Shown: piece by piece, positions 8,669 to 16,693 of the stretch
How positions within the stretch are numbered: position 1 is the stretch's first letter
Layout: each line of letters begins with the position of its first letter
Origin: Rhizobium sp. 2MFCol3.1
Lineage (GTDB): Bacteria > Pseudomonadota > Alphaproteobacteria > Rhizobiales > Rhizobiaceae
NCBI RefSeq assembly: GCF_000377565.1
Contig: NZ_KB898356.1
Span: forward strand, 1 to 64,000
Direction of reading: 5' to 3'
DNA length: 64,000 bases
The notes under the pieces: generated by a model
Told to the model about the DNA's origin: nothing
The model's input: only the letters and a program-made list of their open reading frames with translations
Database searches by the model: none
Translations under genes and position numbers: made by a program

Positions 8669-9964
8669 TCAATCAGCGGTTTTCTCGACCGTCCGCGCGT
8701 TCACATGCATCGCCCGCCCGGCGTTCCAGCCATTGATGGCGGCACCCGCTCCGAGCGCCACGAACAGCACCGCGCACCAAGCGAAGCTCCCGGTCCAGCC
8801 GCGGATGAGGCCAACGACGAGAGGCCCGATGGCGGCCAAAAGATAGCCGACGCATTGCGCCATGCCGGAAAGATGCGCCGCCACATGCGGGTCGCGCGAC
8901 CGCAGCACGATCGTGGTCATCGCCGCCGCAATCAGCCCACCCTGACCGATCCCCTGAAGCACCGCCCAGAGCCAGACCGTCGAGAGCGGCGCGAAGAGAA
9001 GTCCCAGCAGCGCGACCACGGCGATGCCGCAAAGCGCTGCGTTGATCACCCGCTGATCCTTGCCGCGCACCGCGATCTGCGGCGCGACCAGGCACGAGGC
9101 CGCCTGCACCATCACCGACACGGAAACGATCGCGCCGGCGGTGACGCCATCCATGCCGCGCTCGCGCAGGATCGGTACCAGCCAGCCGAATACGCAGTAG
9201 GCAAGCGCCGACTGCAGCCCCATGAACAGCGTGACCTGCCAAGCAAGCCTGTCCCGCCACAGCCCCTCGACGGAGAAGCCGCTGCGCTTCACCTGCGCTT
9301 TGGTCGACAGCACCTGCGGCAGCCAGATCAGGCCGACGACGAGCGCGGGCAGCGCCCAGATCGCCAGCGCCGCAGCCATGGAGCCGCCGAAGGCGCGCTC
9401 GAGCGGCAGCGTAAATCCGGCCGCTCCGGCCGCACCCGCGCAGAGCGCCATCGTGTAGAAGCCCGTCATCAAGGCCGCGCGATCAGCGAAATCGCGCTTC
9501 ACCAGACCGGGCAGCAGAACATTGCCGACCGCGATGCAGGCGCCTGATAGCGCCGAGCCGATAAACAGGAGCGGGATGGAGGAGAGGCCGCGCAGCGCCG
9601 TTCCGAGCGCCAAAAGCAACAGCACGCCGAGCAGCGTCCGCTCGGCGCCGATACGTTGCGCGAGCTTCGGCGCCAGCGGCGAAAAGGCGCCGAGGCAGAC
9701 GACGGGCAGTGTCGTCAGCAAGCTGGTGCCGAGCGCCGATAAACCAAGTTCGCTGCGGATTTCGGGCAGCAGCGTCGAGGCGCTGGAAAACAGCGGCCGC
9801 AGGTTGAACGCGATCAATACGAGGCTGGCGCCGAGCACGAACCGTCCCGTCGCGCTGGTTCCCATCGGCGGCTGCGGTTGCGGCACGCTGTCTGCTTCCG
9901 CATCGATCAACTGCTCCTCGGCGTGATCGTAGAGATGGGCGGCGTCTTGCGAAGGCGTGGTCAT
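8669..9964 (-). CDS. MFS transporter, CynX/NimT type
   Basis: The product has 431 residues with about twelve hydrophobic segments after a 40-residue polar N-terminus. The first membrane segment FVLGASLVLIAFNLRPLFSS and the loop LLPEIRSELGLS are the hallmark of the cyanate/nitroimidazole (CynX, NimT, YeaN) branch of the major facilitator superfamily. Members export small organic compounds by proton antiport; some confer drug tolerance. Its ATG overlaps the stop of the GntR regulator (ATGA at 9961-9964), so the two are translationally coupled and the regulator very likely controls the transporter. The substrate is unknown. Confidence 0.88.
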   Translation of the reverse strand: MTTPSQDAAHLYDHAEEQLIDAEADSVPQPQPPMGTSATGRFVLGASLVLIAFNLRPLFSSASTLLPEIRSELGLSALGTSLLTTLPVVCLGAFSPLAPKLAQRIGAERTLLGVLLLLALGTALRGLSSIPLLFIGSALSGACIAVGNVLLPGLVKRDFADRAALMTGFYTMALCAGAAGAAGFTLPLERAFGGSMAAALAIWALPALVVGLIWLPQVLSTKAQVKRSGFSVEGLWRDRLAWQVTLFMGLQSALAYCVFGWLVPILRERGMDGVTAGAIVSVSVMVQAASCLVAPQIAVRGKDQRVINAALCGIAVVALLGLLFAPLSTVWLWAVLQGIGQGGLIAAAMTTIVLRSRDPHVAAHLSGMAQCVGYLLAAIGPLVVGLIRGWTGSFAWCAVLFVALGAGAAINGWNAGRAMHVNARTVEKTAD

Positions 9965-10638
9965 GAAAGGATCATCCGGTCGAGAGCTGTAATTACGGGA
10001 GCCATGAAGGCGCGCACCGCCGCATCCGCTTTCTCTGCGTCGCCGGTGGCGATCGCGTCGATGATGGCGGCGTGGGCTTGCATGTGGGGCTCGGGAATAT
10101 CTTCGCCCAGGGTCGCCTCGATGGTCTCGGCGATCGAGGCGGAAAAGAAGTCGTAGATCTCGATCATCGCACGATTGCCTGAAGCGGCGATCACCGCCTT
10201 GTGGAAGGCAAGGTCGCGCTCGATGAAGGCTATCTTGTCGCCGCCGTCGAAATTGCCGCGCTTTTCAAGCAGCCTGCGCAGCGTCGTGATCGTCTGTGGT
10301 GTGTGACGGAGCGCCGCCAGTCTGGCTGCCTCGACATCGAGCGCGCATCGCGCCTCGAAGAGATCGCGAAGCCCGGCGCGGCGCGCCATGGTCAGCGGCA
10401 ATGCGCTGTCGGTGGTCGAAAGCACATAGGTGCCCGACCCCTGTCGCGTCTCGAGCAGGCCTTGCGAGACAAGCACACGCACGGCCTCGCGCACCGTGCC
10501 TCGGCTGACGGAGAGCATAGCGCACAGCGCCGCCTCGTTGGGCAGCTTGTCACCGACGGCCCAGCGCTTGGCAAGGATCTCGGTACGGATCGCCTCTGTC
10601 GCGGTTTCCGCGAGATTGGTTTTCGAAAGCGGCTGCAT
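9961..10638 (-). CDS. GntR-family regulator, FadR subfamily
   Basis: The product has 225 residues: an N-terminal GntR winged helix (LAETATEAIRTEILAKRW...LPNEAALCAMLSVSRGTVREAVRVL, about 8-75) and a C-terminal FCD domain with the metal-binding pattern D..FH (about residue 147) and later His residues. FCD regulators are usually repressors released by organic acids. It is the first gene of a two-gene operon with the MFS exporter. A perfect 11-bp inverted repeat lies just upstream, over the expected transcription start, which indicates autoregulation. Confidence 0.9.
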   Translation of the reverse strand: MQPLSKTNLAETATEAIRTEILAKRWAVGDKLPNEAALCAMLSVSRGTVREAVRVLVSQGLLETRQGSGTYVLSTTDSALPLTMARRAGLRDLFEARCALDVEAARLAALRHTPQTITTLRRLLEKRGNFDGGDKIAFIERDLAFHKAVIAASGNRAMIEIYDFFSASIAETIEATLGEDIPEPHMQAHAAIIDAIATGDAEKADAAVRAFMAPVITALDRMILS

Positions 10639-10646
10639 AGGCGCCT

Positions 10647-10671
10647 CATAAAGTCATCTGATGACTTTATG
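10647..10671. promoter_or_regulatory. Palindromic operator for the GntR/FadR regulator
   Basis: Arms CATAAAGTCAT and ATGACTTTATG form a perfect 11-bp inverted repeat around a 3-base centre. The site begins 9 bases upstream of the regulator's ATG. FCD-type GntR proteins bind palindromes of this kind. The site lies at or just after the transcription start of the adjacent promoter, a position suited to repression. Confidence 0.8.
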
Positions 10672-10700
10672 AATAGCGATGGAATTGCCTTTGGTCAATT
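10671..10700 (-). promoter_or_regulatory. Sigma-70-like promoter of the GntR-MFS operon
   Basis: On the minus strand TTGACC is followed after 17 bases by TATTCA, a near-consensus vegetative promoter. The -10 element abuts the palindromic operator, so repressor bound there would block transcription. Confidence 0.7.
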
Positions 10701-10716
10701 AGCGATCTGAAACAGA

Positions 10717-10744
10717 AAAAGGGCCGCGCTAGCGACCCTTTCCA
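10717..10744 (-). terminator. Rho-independent terminator after the 23-codon ORF
   Basis: On the minus strand AGGGTCGC and GCGGCCCT pair (8 bp, one G-U) around the loop TAGC, followed by TTTTT. The terminator separates the upstream small ORF from the GntR operon, so the small ORF is an independent transcript. Confidence 0.75.
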
Positions 10745-10801
10745 TGAGTTTTGGCCTGTAAAACCGGCCGGACCGCTATGGCGATCCCAGGAAGGCGGGT
10801 T

Positions 10802-10873
10802 TCAGAGCGAGGGCTGCCTCGCCTTCGTCACCACTTCCAAGCCCATTACGAGGTCCGAAATCTCATTAGACAT
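10802..10873 (-). CDS. Candidate 23-residue small protein
   Basis: A short frame beginning MSNEISDLVMGLE and ending RQPSL is preceded by AAGGAAGGTGATCCA, a strong Shine-Dalgarno sequence at correct spacing. It is followed about 60 bases later by a Rho-independent terminator and lies on its own between an upstream gap and the GntR promoter. I recognise no family. It could be a real small protein, a leader peptide, or part of a small regulatory RNA. The peptide is not hydrophobic enough for a membrane toxin. Confidence 0.45.
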   Translation of the reverse strand: MSNEISDLVMGLEVVTKARQPSL

Positions 10874-11095
10874 TGGATCACCTTCCTTTCGTTCTGTTTC
10901 CGATAGAAGAAAGGTAAGAGCATTTCAGCGGGATGCAAGGCCTAATTTGGTGGTAATGGAAATTGCAACCAAGGGATGATATTGCTTGCGGCGTGAGTGG
11001 CAAAGCAGCGTCCGCCGCGCCAGCCGGCGGGATCGGGGAAGATGGGCAACCTCGACCGCGGCGATCGGCCTCGCCCTCTCACAAGGAGGTGAGCT

Positions 11096-11182
11096 ATGTG
11101 GTTTCCACTTAGCATCACGTTTAGGGTAAGAAAAACCCGGACCAGCTGGTTGCTAGAGGTCCGGGTCAATTTCCTAGTCTGA
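11096..11182 (+). CDS. Candidate 28-residue basic/hydrophobic small protein
   Basis: The frame begins MWFPLSITFRVRKTR and ends EVRVNFLV. The ribosome site AAGGAGGT (11083-11090) is the full anti-16S complement, five bases before the ATG, stronger than any other in the window. The peptide alternates hydrophobic and Arg/Lys residues, like amphipathic strands. Its 3' half is overlapped by a convergent small RNA on the opposite strand. The arrangement resembles type I toxin-antitoxin loci but I recognise no known toxin family, and no convincing promoter was found for this strand. Confidence 0.45.
   Translation: MWFPLSITFRVRKTRTSWLLEVRVNFLV
11131..11166 (-). terminator. Intrinsic terminator of the antisense RNA
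   Basis: On the minus strand ACCCGGACC and GGTCCGGGT form a perfect 9-bp stem around a 14-base loop and are followed by a T run. The opposite strand lacks a T run, so the signal is directional. Confidence 0.8.
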
Positions 11183-11216
11183 ACAAGCGGGAGGCAGGCA
11201 GCAACCTGCCTTCCAC
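11131..11216 (-). ncRNA. Candidate antisense small RNA of about 86 nt
   Basis: The minus strand has a promoter at 11251-11223 and an intrinsic terminator at 11166-11131. No minus-strand gene lies upstream, so the terminator must serve a short transcript. The RNA would fold into hairpin 1 (GGCAGG/CCTGCC, 11210-11193) and the terminator hairpin. The hairpin 1 region GGTTGCT is complementary to AGCAACC in the terminator loop, allowing a pseudoknot or, between molecules, a kissing contact. It is fully complementary to the 3' part of the 28-codon ORF. Confidence 0.55.
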
Positions 11217-11222
11217 TCCTTG

Positions 11223-11251
11223 AATATAAGCCATTCCCTCATTTTCATCAA
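11223..11251 (-). promoter_or_regulatory. Sigma-70-like promoter of the antisense RNA
   Basis: On the minus strand TTGATG, 17 bases, then TATATT. This fits the rhizobial vegetative consensus (CTTGAC-N17-CTATAT) closely and predicts a start near 11216. Confidence 0.7.
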
Positions 11252-11378
11252 GACATCGCGCGCAATGCTGGTGATGCGCACGCGGCTCGCGCAAACCGCT
11301 CGCCACCCCGTTCACAAAACAAAATGCTGCCTTGCGGAAGTTGATCGCCGTCAATGTCAGAAAAACGTCATGTTCGGC

Positions 11379-11407
11379 TTGCAAGCCACATGCTTGTTTA
11401 GTTCTTA
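11379..11407 (+). promoter_or_regulatory. Possible promoter of the amidotransferase gene
   Basis: TTGCAA, 17 bases, TTCTTA. The -35 overlaps a 12-bp palindrome GGCTTGCAAGCC (11376-11387). The match to consensus is moderate. Confidence 0.35.
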
Positions 11408-11486
11408 TTAACCATCGGATTCGACAATCGTCGATGCGTTTCAGCATTGTCCCGCCACGATCAGGGCGGGTTGCGGAGTGAATAGC

Positions 11487-12296
11487 ATGTGTCGCTGGGC
11501 AGCCTATCGCGGAGAACCCCTCTATCTGGAGGACCTCGTCTCGTCGCCTGCGCACTCCCTGATCGAACAATCCCACTGCGCCACCCGCGCCAAGACGGCG
11601 ACGAACGGTGATGGTTTCGGCATCGCCTGGTACGGCGATCACCCCGAGCCTGGCCGCTATCGTGATACGCTGCCGGCCTGGTCGGATTGCAACCTGAAAA
11701 GCATCGCGCGGCAGATCCGCTCGCCGCTGTTCCTCGCCCACGTCCGCGCCGCGACCGGCGGCGGCACGCGGCGCGACAACTGCCATCCCTTCGTTTTCGC
11801 CAACTGGTCCTTCATGCACAACGGCCAGATAGCTGGCTTCGAACGCCTGCGCCGGTCGATGGAGGCGATGCTTGATGATGATCTCTTCAACGCGCGCGGC
11901 GGCACGACCGATTCCGAACTGATGTTTCTGCTCGCGCTCCAGTTCGGCCTGCGCCAGACGCCGATCGCGGCCATGTCGGAAATGATCCGCTTCGTCGAAG
12001 GCTTGTCGGAAAATATCCTCGGCTCGGCACTGGTGCGCTACACGGCAGCCTTTTCCGACGGCAATGCGCTCTATGCCATCCGCTATGCGACCGATCGCAA
12101 GGCGCCAACGCTCTATGCGTCCCCAGTGGGCAAAGGCTATTGCCTCGTCTCCGAGCCGCTCAACGACGATGTCGATGCCTGGGCGGAAATTCCGGATGGC
12201 AGCGCTGTTACGTTGACCGATAACGGCCTCGACGTCACGCCGTTCCAGCCGGTCGCAGCACCTGCCAAATCCGCTCCCGTCGCTATCCCCGCCTGA
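11487..12296 (+). CDS. Class II glutamine amidotransferase (YafJ-like)
   Basis: The product has 269 residues beginning MCRWAAY. The catalytic nucleophile of class II (Ntn) amidotransferases is the Cys exposed after removal of Met, so the ATG at 11487 must be the start even though another ATG lies nine bases upstream. Further conserved parts are GDGFGIAWY, LAHVRAATGG, NCHPFVF and FMHNGQIAGF, which form the glutamine pocket. It lacks a synthetase domain; proteins of this type are stand-alone glutaminase-like enzymes of unknown acceptor. The 3' end overlaps coaBC by 14 bases in convergent orientation. Confidence 0.9.
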   Translation: MCRWAAYRGEPLYLEDLVSSPAHSLIEQSHCATRAKTATNGDGFGIAWYGDHPEPGRYRDTLPAWSDCNLKSIARQIRSPLFLAHVRAATGGGTRRDNCHPFVFANWSFMHNGQIAGFERLRRSMEAMLDDDLFNARGGTTDSELMFLLALQFGLRQTPIAAMSEMIRFVEGLSENILGSALVRYTAAFSDGNALYAIRYATDRKAPTLYASPVGKGYCLVSEPLNDDVDAWAEIPDGSAVTLTDNGLDVTPFQPVAAPAKSAPVAIPA

Positions 12297-13494
12297 GCCG
12301 TTCAGCGATCAGTTCCGCAAGCTTCGTCGCGACATCCTCCTTGGCCATATCAGGCCATTGATCGATGCCATCTCGGGTGACGATCTTAACGCGGTTGCGC
12401 ACGCCGCCCATGATGCCGGTTGCCGGCGAGACGTCGTTGGCGACGATCATGTCGGCGCCCTTGCGCTCCAGCTTCACCTTCGCGTTGCTATCGACATCCT
12501 GCGTCTCGGCGGCAAAGCCGACAACGAGTTTCGGCCGCAACGTGTGATGCCCGATCGTCTTCAGAATGTCGGGGTTTTCGGTCAGCGCCAGCGTCGGAAT
12601 GGATTCGCCGGGATGCTTCTTGATCTTCTGATCGGACGCGGATGCCACGCGCCAGTCGGCCACCGCCGCGACCATCACCGCAATATCGGCCGGCAGCGCG
12701 GTCAACACCGCGTCGCGCATCTCCTCGGCGCGCTCGACATGGATGGTCTTCACACCGGCGGGATCGGCGATCGTCACCGGGCCCGAGACCAGCGTCACAT
12801 CCGCGCCAAGCCGTGCAAGCGCCGAAGCGATCGCGTGGCCCTGCCGGCCGGATGAGCGATTGGCGATATAGCGCACCGGATCGATCGGCTCATGCGTCGG
12901 CCCGGATGTAACGATCGCCTTGCGCCCTGCAAGCGGCTTCGGGCTGGTGTCGAGCAATCGCTCCGCCGCGGCGACGATGTCGAGCGGTTCGGCCATGCGG
13001 CCCACGCCCGCCTCGCGGCTTTCCGCCATTTCGCCGGACATCGGCCCGATGAAATGGACGCCGTCGCCATGAAGCGCCGTGACGTTCCGCTTGGTTGCGG
13101 CATTGCTCCACATATGCGGGTTCATCGCCGGCGCCAGAAGCACCGGCCGGTCGGTGGCGAGCAGCACCGTCGAGGCCAGATCGTCGGCCAGTCCGTTCGC
13201 CATTTTCGCCATCAGGTCGGCGGTCACAGGTGCCACCAGCACGAGGTCGCAGTCGCGCGCCAGCCTGATATGGCCGACATCCTGCTCGTCCTGCCGTGAA
13301 AACAGATCGGTGAACACATGGTCCGCCGCTACGGCACCAACCGCGAGCGGCGTGATGAACTGCTGCGCGCCCGCTGTCATCACCGGCCGGACCGAGGCGC
13401 CGCGCTCGCGAAGGCGGCGGATCAGATCGAGGCTCTTATAGGCCGCGATGCCGCCGGAGATGATGAGGAGGATGCGTTTGCCGCCGAGAACCAT
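12283..13494 (-). CDS. coaBC: Phosphopantothenoylcysteine decarboxylase / phosphopantothenate-cysteine ligase
   Basis: This 403-residue bifunctional enzyme of coenzyme A synthesis has an N-terminal flavoprotein CoaC domain (ILLIISGGIAAYKSLDLIRRLRE; PAMNPHMW motif near residue 125) and a C-terminal CoaB domain (TSGPTHEPIDPVRYIANRSSGRQGHAIA; then KIKKHPGES and ALTENPDIL). CoaB joins phosphopantothenate with Cys using CTP; CoaC decarboxylates the product. Length is standard for the fused protein. It is a separate transcription unit convergent with the amidotransferase gene. Confidence 0.96.
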   Translation of the reverse strand: MVLGGKRILLIISGGIAAYKSLDLIRRLRERGASVRPVMTAGAQQFITPLAVGAVAADHVFTDLFSRQDEQDVGHIRLARDCDLVLVAPVTADLMAKMANGLADDLASTVLLATDRPVLLAPAMNPHMWSNAATKRNVTALHGDGVHFIGPMSGEMAESREAGVGRMAEPLDIVAAAERLLDTSPKPLAGRKAIVTSGPTHEPIDPVRYIANRSSGRQGHAIASALARLGADVTLVSGPVTIADPAGVKTIHVERAEEMRDAVLTALPADIAVMVAAVADWRVASASDQKIKKHPGESIPTLALTENPDILKTIGHHTLRPKLVVGFAAETQDVDSNAKVKLERKGADMIVANDVSPATGIMGGVRNRVKIVTRDGIDQWPDMAKEDVATKLAELIAERLRRG

Positions 13495-13581
13495 GCCGCT
13501 TGTCCAACGTGGAATTTACTGGGCAAACCCTAAGCCTTTGGCGGATAATAAGCAATCGGCGCGCGCAGTTGGTGCCACCTC

Positions 13582-14505
13582 TCACGCGTGCTGCTGTTGC
13601 CTGACATGGCTGAAGATCGCGATCGCCATGCCGACGCCCGCCAGTTGCAGCAGCGAGCCACCGGCCTCGGCAAGCGTCGGAAGCCGCTGTTCGAAGACGA
13701 AGCCGAAGATCAGGCCGAACACGGTTTCGGCGACGATCAACTGGGCGGCGAGCGCCAGCGGCAACCTCTTCGAGGCGATCATCCACAAAAGCGTTGCCAG
13801 CCACGCGCCGGCGAGCCCCATGATCAGCGACCATAAAAGGAAGCGCATGAGGTCGATGTCTGTATAGACGATCGGCGTGTTCAGCGATGTCAGCGGGATC
13901 AACACAAGGCTGCCGAGTCCGGCGCCGATGCCCTGCATGCCCGTCCATTGCAGGATGTCGGGCGCGTCGGGCGATTGCATGGTGGCGGTGCTGGCCAGCC
14001 CGTAGACGACCCAGAGAACAAGCCCGATCGCCGCGGACGCGATGCCGTAGGCGATCATCACCCGGTCGCCCGTCGGCGTCGATGCGAAGACGGCGACGTT
14101 CACCCAAGCGATCCCGGCCGCGATCAGAATCAGCGGCAGTGCAAGCAGACGCCACGAGACGGAGCGATCGCGGAAGTTGGCGATCATCGCCAGGATGACA
14201 GGCATCGTCCCGATCACCAGCGGCGGAATGGCGGCACCGGCGAACCGGACGGCATAAGCGACGCTGATGAAATAGCCGACATAGCCGATACCGCCGAGCA
14301 GCAGCGCGGTGATCATCGGCTTGAGCTTGATGCCGCGCGGCCGGAAGCGCGGATGAACCATCAGCACCACGCTGGTCAGTGCGAACAGGCCATATCGCGT
14401 AACGGTCAGGTCAAGCGTCGTGAAGGGCGCGATGGCGCGCGGCACGACGAAGGTCAGCCCCCACAAGGCGCAGGTGGCGATGCCGCAGAGAATGCCGAAC
14501 AGCAT
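13582..14505 (-). CDS. DMT-superfamily (EamA) transporter
   Basis: The product has 307 residues with about ten hydrophobic segments in two EamA repeats. The start MLFGILCGIATCALWGLTFVVPR carries the typical small first helix with W-G-L-T-F. GGAGA precedes the ATG. EamA proteins move amino acids, metabolites or toxic compounds across the inner membrane; this branch cannot be assigned a substrate. It is a single gene upstream of coaBC on the same strand with an 87-base gap, without a neighbouring regulator. Confidence 0.85.
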   Translation of the reverse strand: MLFGILCGIATCALWGLTFVVPRAIAPFTTLDLTVTRYGLFALTSVVLMVHPRFRPRGIKLKPMITALLLGGIGYVGYFISVAYAVRFAGAAIPPLVIGTMPVILAMIANFRDRSVSWRLLALPLILIAAGIAWVNVAVFASTPTGDRVMIAYGIASAAIGLVLWVVYGLASTATMQSPDAPDILQWTGMQGIGAGLGSLVLIPLTSLNTPIVYTDIDLMRFLLWSLIMGLAGAWLATLLWMIASKRLPLALAAQLIVAETVFGLIFGFVFEQRLPTLAEAGGSLLQLAGVGMAIAIFSHVRQQQHA

Positions 14506-14805
14506 GGGGGTCTCCGGAACGGATAGAGCCGCAGGAAATGGGAAGGAATCAGGATAGGCGAAGAGCTGGAAATGCCACTATGCCTGATATCGCACGGGTG
14601 CAAGCGTCCACCAACGACATGGCGCAGGCGGGAAGGGGACAGGTCACGATCGCAAATCGCCCGTGAATGATCCGGCCGTGAGGTGGCCAAAGGTCGCATG
14701 TCCCGACATCGACCGCCTAAGTTGATGATTAAATGGAAAGAATGCAGCTTTGGTGTCGCCGGCGGCAAGCGTGACATTGTCCGCGCGCTGTGGCATGCAG
14801 CGGAT
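14506..14805. other. Intergenic region without recognisable feature
   Basis: This 300-base gap lies between the divergent DMT transporter and the DUF2946 gene and must contain both promoters. I looked for an IRO box (TGA-N9-TCA), a Mur-type site and strong -35/-10 pairs and found none that I would defend. Confidence 0.4.
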
Positions 14806-15231
14806 ATGGGGATGATCAGGACAGTTTTGGGGGACAGGGCATCGGCAAGCGCCATCACGCTGCTCGCCGCCCTCCTGCTGCTGATCCAGGGCCTGCTGTC
14901 AGGCCAGGCACAGGGATCGATGGCGAGCGCCGCCATGGATCCCCTGCAATCGATCTGCTCGATGACGGGCGAAAGCGTCATCGACCACGTCGAAAACACC
15001 AACGACGGCACATCGCATGATCAATCGCACGGCAAGGCCGCCGATTGCCCATGTTGCACGCTTTGCCGCCTCGCTGCCCACGCAATGCCGGCCATCCTCG
15101 GTGCGGATTCAGCGATCCTCCACGTCGATGCCGTCGGCGCCGCCACGATCGTCTTCACCGCAGACGCCGCCATCACGCCCACGCTGCGAGGCCTGATCGG
15201 CCAACCGCGCGCGCCACCACAAATCTCCTGA
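14806..15231 (+). CDS. DUF2946-like small membrane-associated protein
   Basis: The product has about 141 residues. A membrane segment (SAITLLAALLLLIQGLLSGQA, about 16-36) is followed by a His/Asp-rich stretch, a Cys cluster CPCCTLCR and the end RAPPQIS. The combination of one N-terminal membrane span, a CPxC-type cluster and a terminal R.PP is typical of DUF2946 proteins that accompany metal or siderophore uptake genes. The PepSY gene begins 58 bases downstream. The start is uncertain: ATG at 14806 or 14812, with weak ribosome sites; longer starts add residues without family support. Confidence 0.6.
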   Translation: MGMIRTVLGDRASASAITLLAALLLLIQGLLSGQAQGSMASAAMDPLQSICSMTGESVIDHVENTNDGTSHDQSHGKAADCPCCTLCRLAAHAMPAILGADSAILHVDAVGAATIVFTADAAITPTLRGLIGQPRAPPQIS

Positions 15232-15289
15232 CGTTCGATTGCCGGCGCTCGCAGTGCCGGCCTCAATCTTCATCATCAGGAGACATATC

Positions 15290-16657
15290 ATGTCCGATTT
15301 CACCATCGGTCGGGAAGGTGCGAGCGCTGCCGTGCGCTCCCCGTCCGATCTTTACCGCGCCGTCTGGCGCTGGCATTTCTACGCGGGTCTTCTCGTCCTG
15401 CCCTTCATGCTCTCGCTTGCCGTCACCGGCGCGCTCTATCTCTTCAAGGACGAGATCGACAATGTCGTCCATGCCGATCTGAAGCGCGTCGCAATCAGCG
15501 AGCAGGCAGCGCGACCGCCATCCGCGATGGTGGACGCCGCCCTCGCCGCCCATCCCGGCACCGCGATCAAGTTCACCGATCCCGTCGACCCCGGCGCATC
15601 GGCGGAGATCACCATCAACACCGCGGCCGAGGGCAGTATCGCCGTCTATGTCGATCCCTATAGCGGCAAGGTGCTCGGCGCGCTGCCCGATCGCGGCACG
15701 ATCATGTGGACGGTCCGCTATCTCCATAGCCTCAAATATTTCGGCTCCGTCACCCGCTCGCTGATCGAGATCGCGGCCGGCTGGGCGATCCTGCTTGTCG
15801 GCACCGGCATCTATCTCTGGTGGCCGCGCAAGCAGACGGGAGGGGTGCTCAGCATTCGCGGCACGCCCCGCAAGCGCGTCTTCTGGCGCGATACCCATGC
15901 CGTCCTCGGCCTTTTCGTCGGTGGCTTCATCGTCTTCCTCGCCGTCACGGGCATGCCCTGGTCCGGCGTCTGGGGCGCCAAGGTCAACGAGTGGGCGAAT
16001 GGAAACAACTTTGGCTATCCGGCCGGCGTGCGCGTCGCCGTCCCCATGTCCGACGAACATGTCGACCATATCGCCAAGACCACATGGTCGCTCGAGCAGG
16101 CGCAGGTCCCGCAATCCCCGGGCCACCAGCATGGCGGAGCGCCGATCAGCCTGGATGACGCTGTCGCCACCTTCGACCGCCTCGGCCTGCATCGCGGCTA
16201 CGCCGTCAACATCCCCGTGGATGCCATGGGCGTCTACACCGGCTCCGTCTATCCTGACAATCTCGCAGAGCAGCGTGTCGTGCATCTCGATCAGTTCACG
16301 GGAAAACCGCTGATCGACATGAGCTACGCCGATTACGGCCCGCTCGGCAAGGCGCTGGAGTGGAGCGTCAACGTCCATATGGGGCAGGAGTTCGGGCTGG
16401 CGAACCAGCTCGTCCTGCTCGCCGCGTGCATCGGCATCGCGATGCTCGCGGTATCCGCCGGCGTCATGTGGTGGAAGCGCCGCCCGGCAGGCTCGCTCGG
16501 CGTCCCGCCCATGCCGTCGGACAAACGGGTCTTTCGCTGCCTGATCGCCATCCTCGCGATCGGCGGCATCATCTTCCCGCTGGTCGGCCTGTCGCTCGTC
16601 GTCATGCTGGCGCTCGACTGGATCTACGTCAGAACCCGTCACCGCCGATCGATCTGA
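15290..16657 (+). CDS. PepSY-associated membrane protein (iron-reductase-like)
   Basis: The product has 455 residues. WRWHFYAGLLVLPFMLSLAVTGALYLF (about 24-50) is the first membrane helix of the PepSY_TM family, followed by two periplasmic PepSY-like regions, helices near 177-200 and 211-235, and two C-terminal helices. Conserved His residues in the helices (WHFYAG, DTHAVLGLF, NVHMGQ) are the likely heme ligands. Relatives such as PiuB or FsrB reduce ferric siderophores at the inner membrane. AGGAG lies seven bases before the ATG. It is the second gene of a pair with the DUF2946 gene. Confidence 0.85.
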   Translation: MSDFTIGREGASAAVRSPSDLYRAVWRWHFYAGLLVLPFMLSLAVTGALYLFKDEIDNVVHADLKRVAISEQAARPPSAMVDAALAAHPGTAIKFTDPVDPGASAEITINTAAEGSIAVYVDPYSGKVLGALPDRGTIMWTVRYLHSLKYFGSVTRSLIEIAAGWAILLVGTGIYLWWPRKQTGGVLSIRGTPRKRVFWRDTHAVLGLFVGGFIVFLAVTGMPWSGVWGAKVNEWANGNNFGYPAGVRVAVPMSDEHVDHIAKTTWSLEQAQVPQSPGHQHGGAPISLDDAVATFDRLGLHRGYAVNIPVDAMGVYTGSVYPDNLAEQRVVHLDQFTGKPLIDMSYADYGPLGKALEWSVNVHMGQEFGLANQLVLLAACIGIAMLAVSAGVMWWKRRPAGSLGVPPMPSDKRVFRCLIAILAIGGIIFPLVGLSLVVMLALDWIYVRTRHRRSI

Positions 16658-16693
16658 AAGCCGTGAGGAGGCATCGTCGATGCCTCCTTACAC

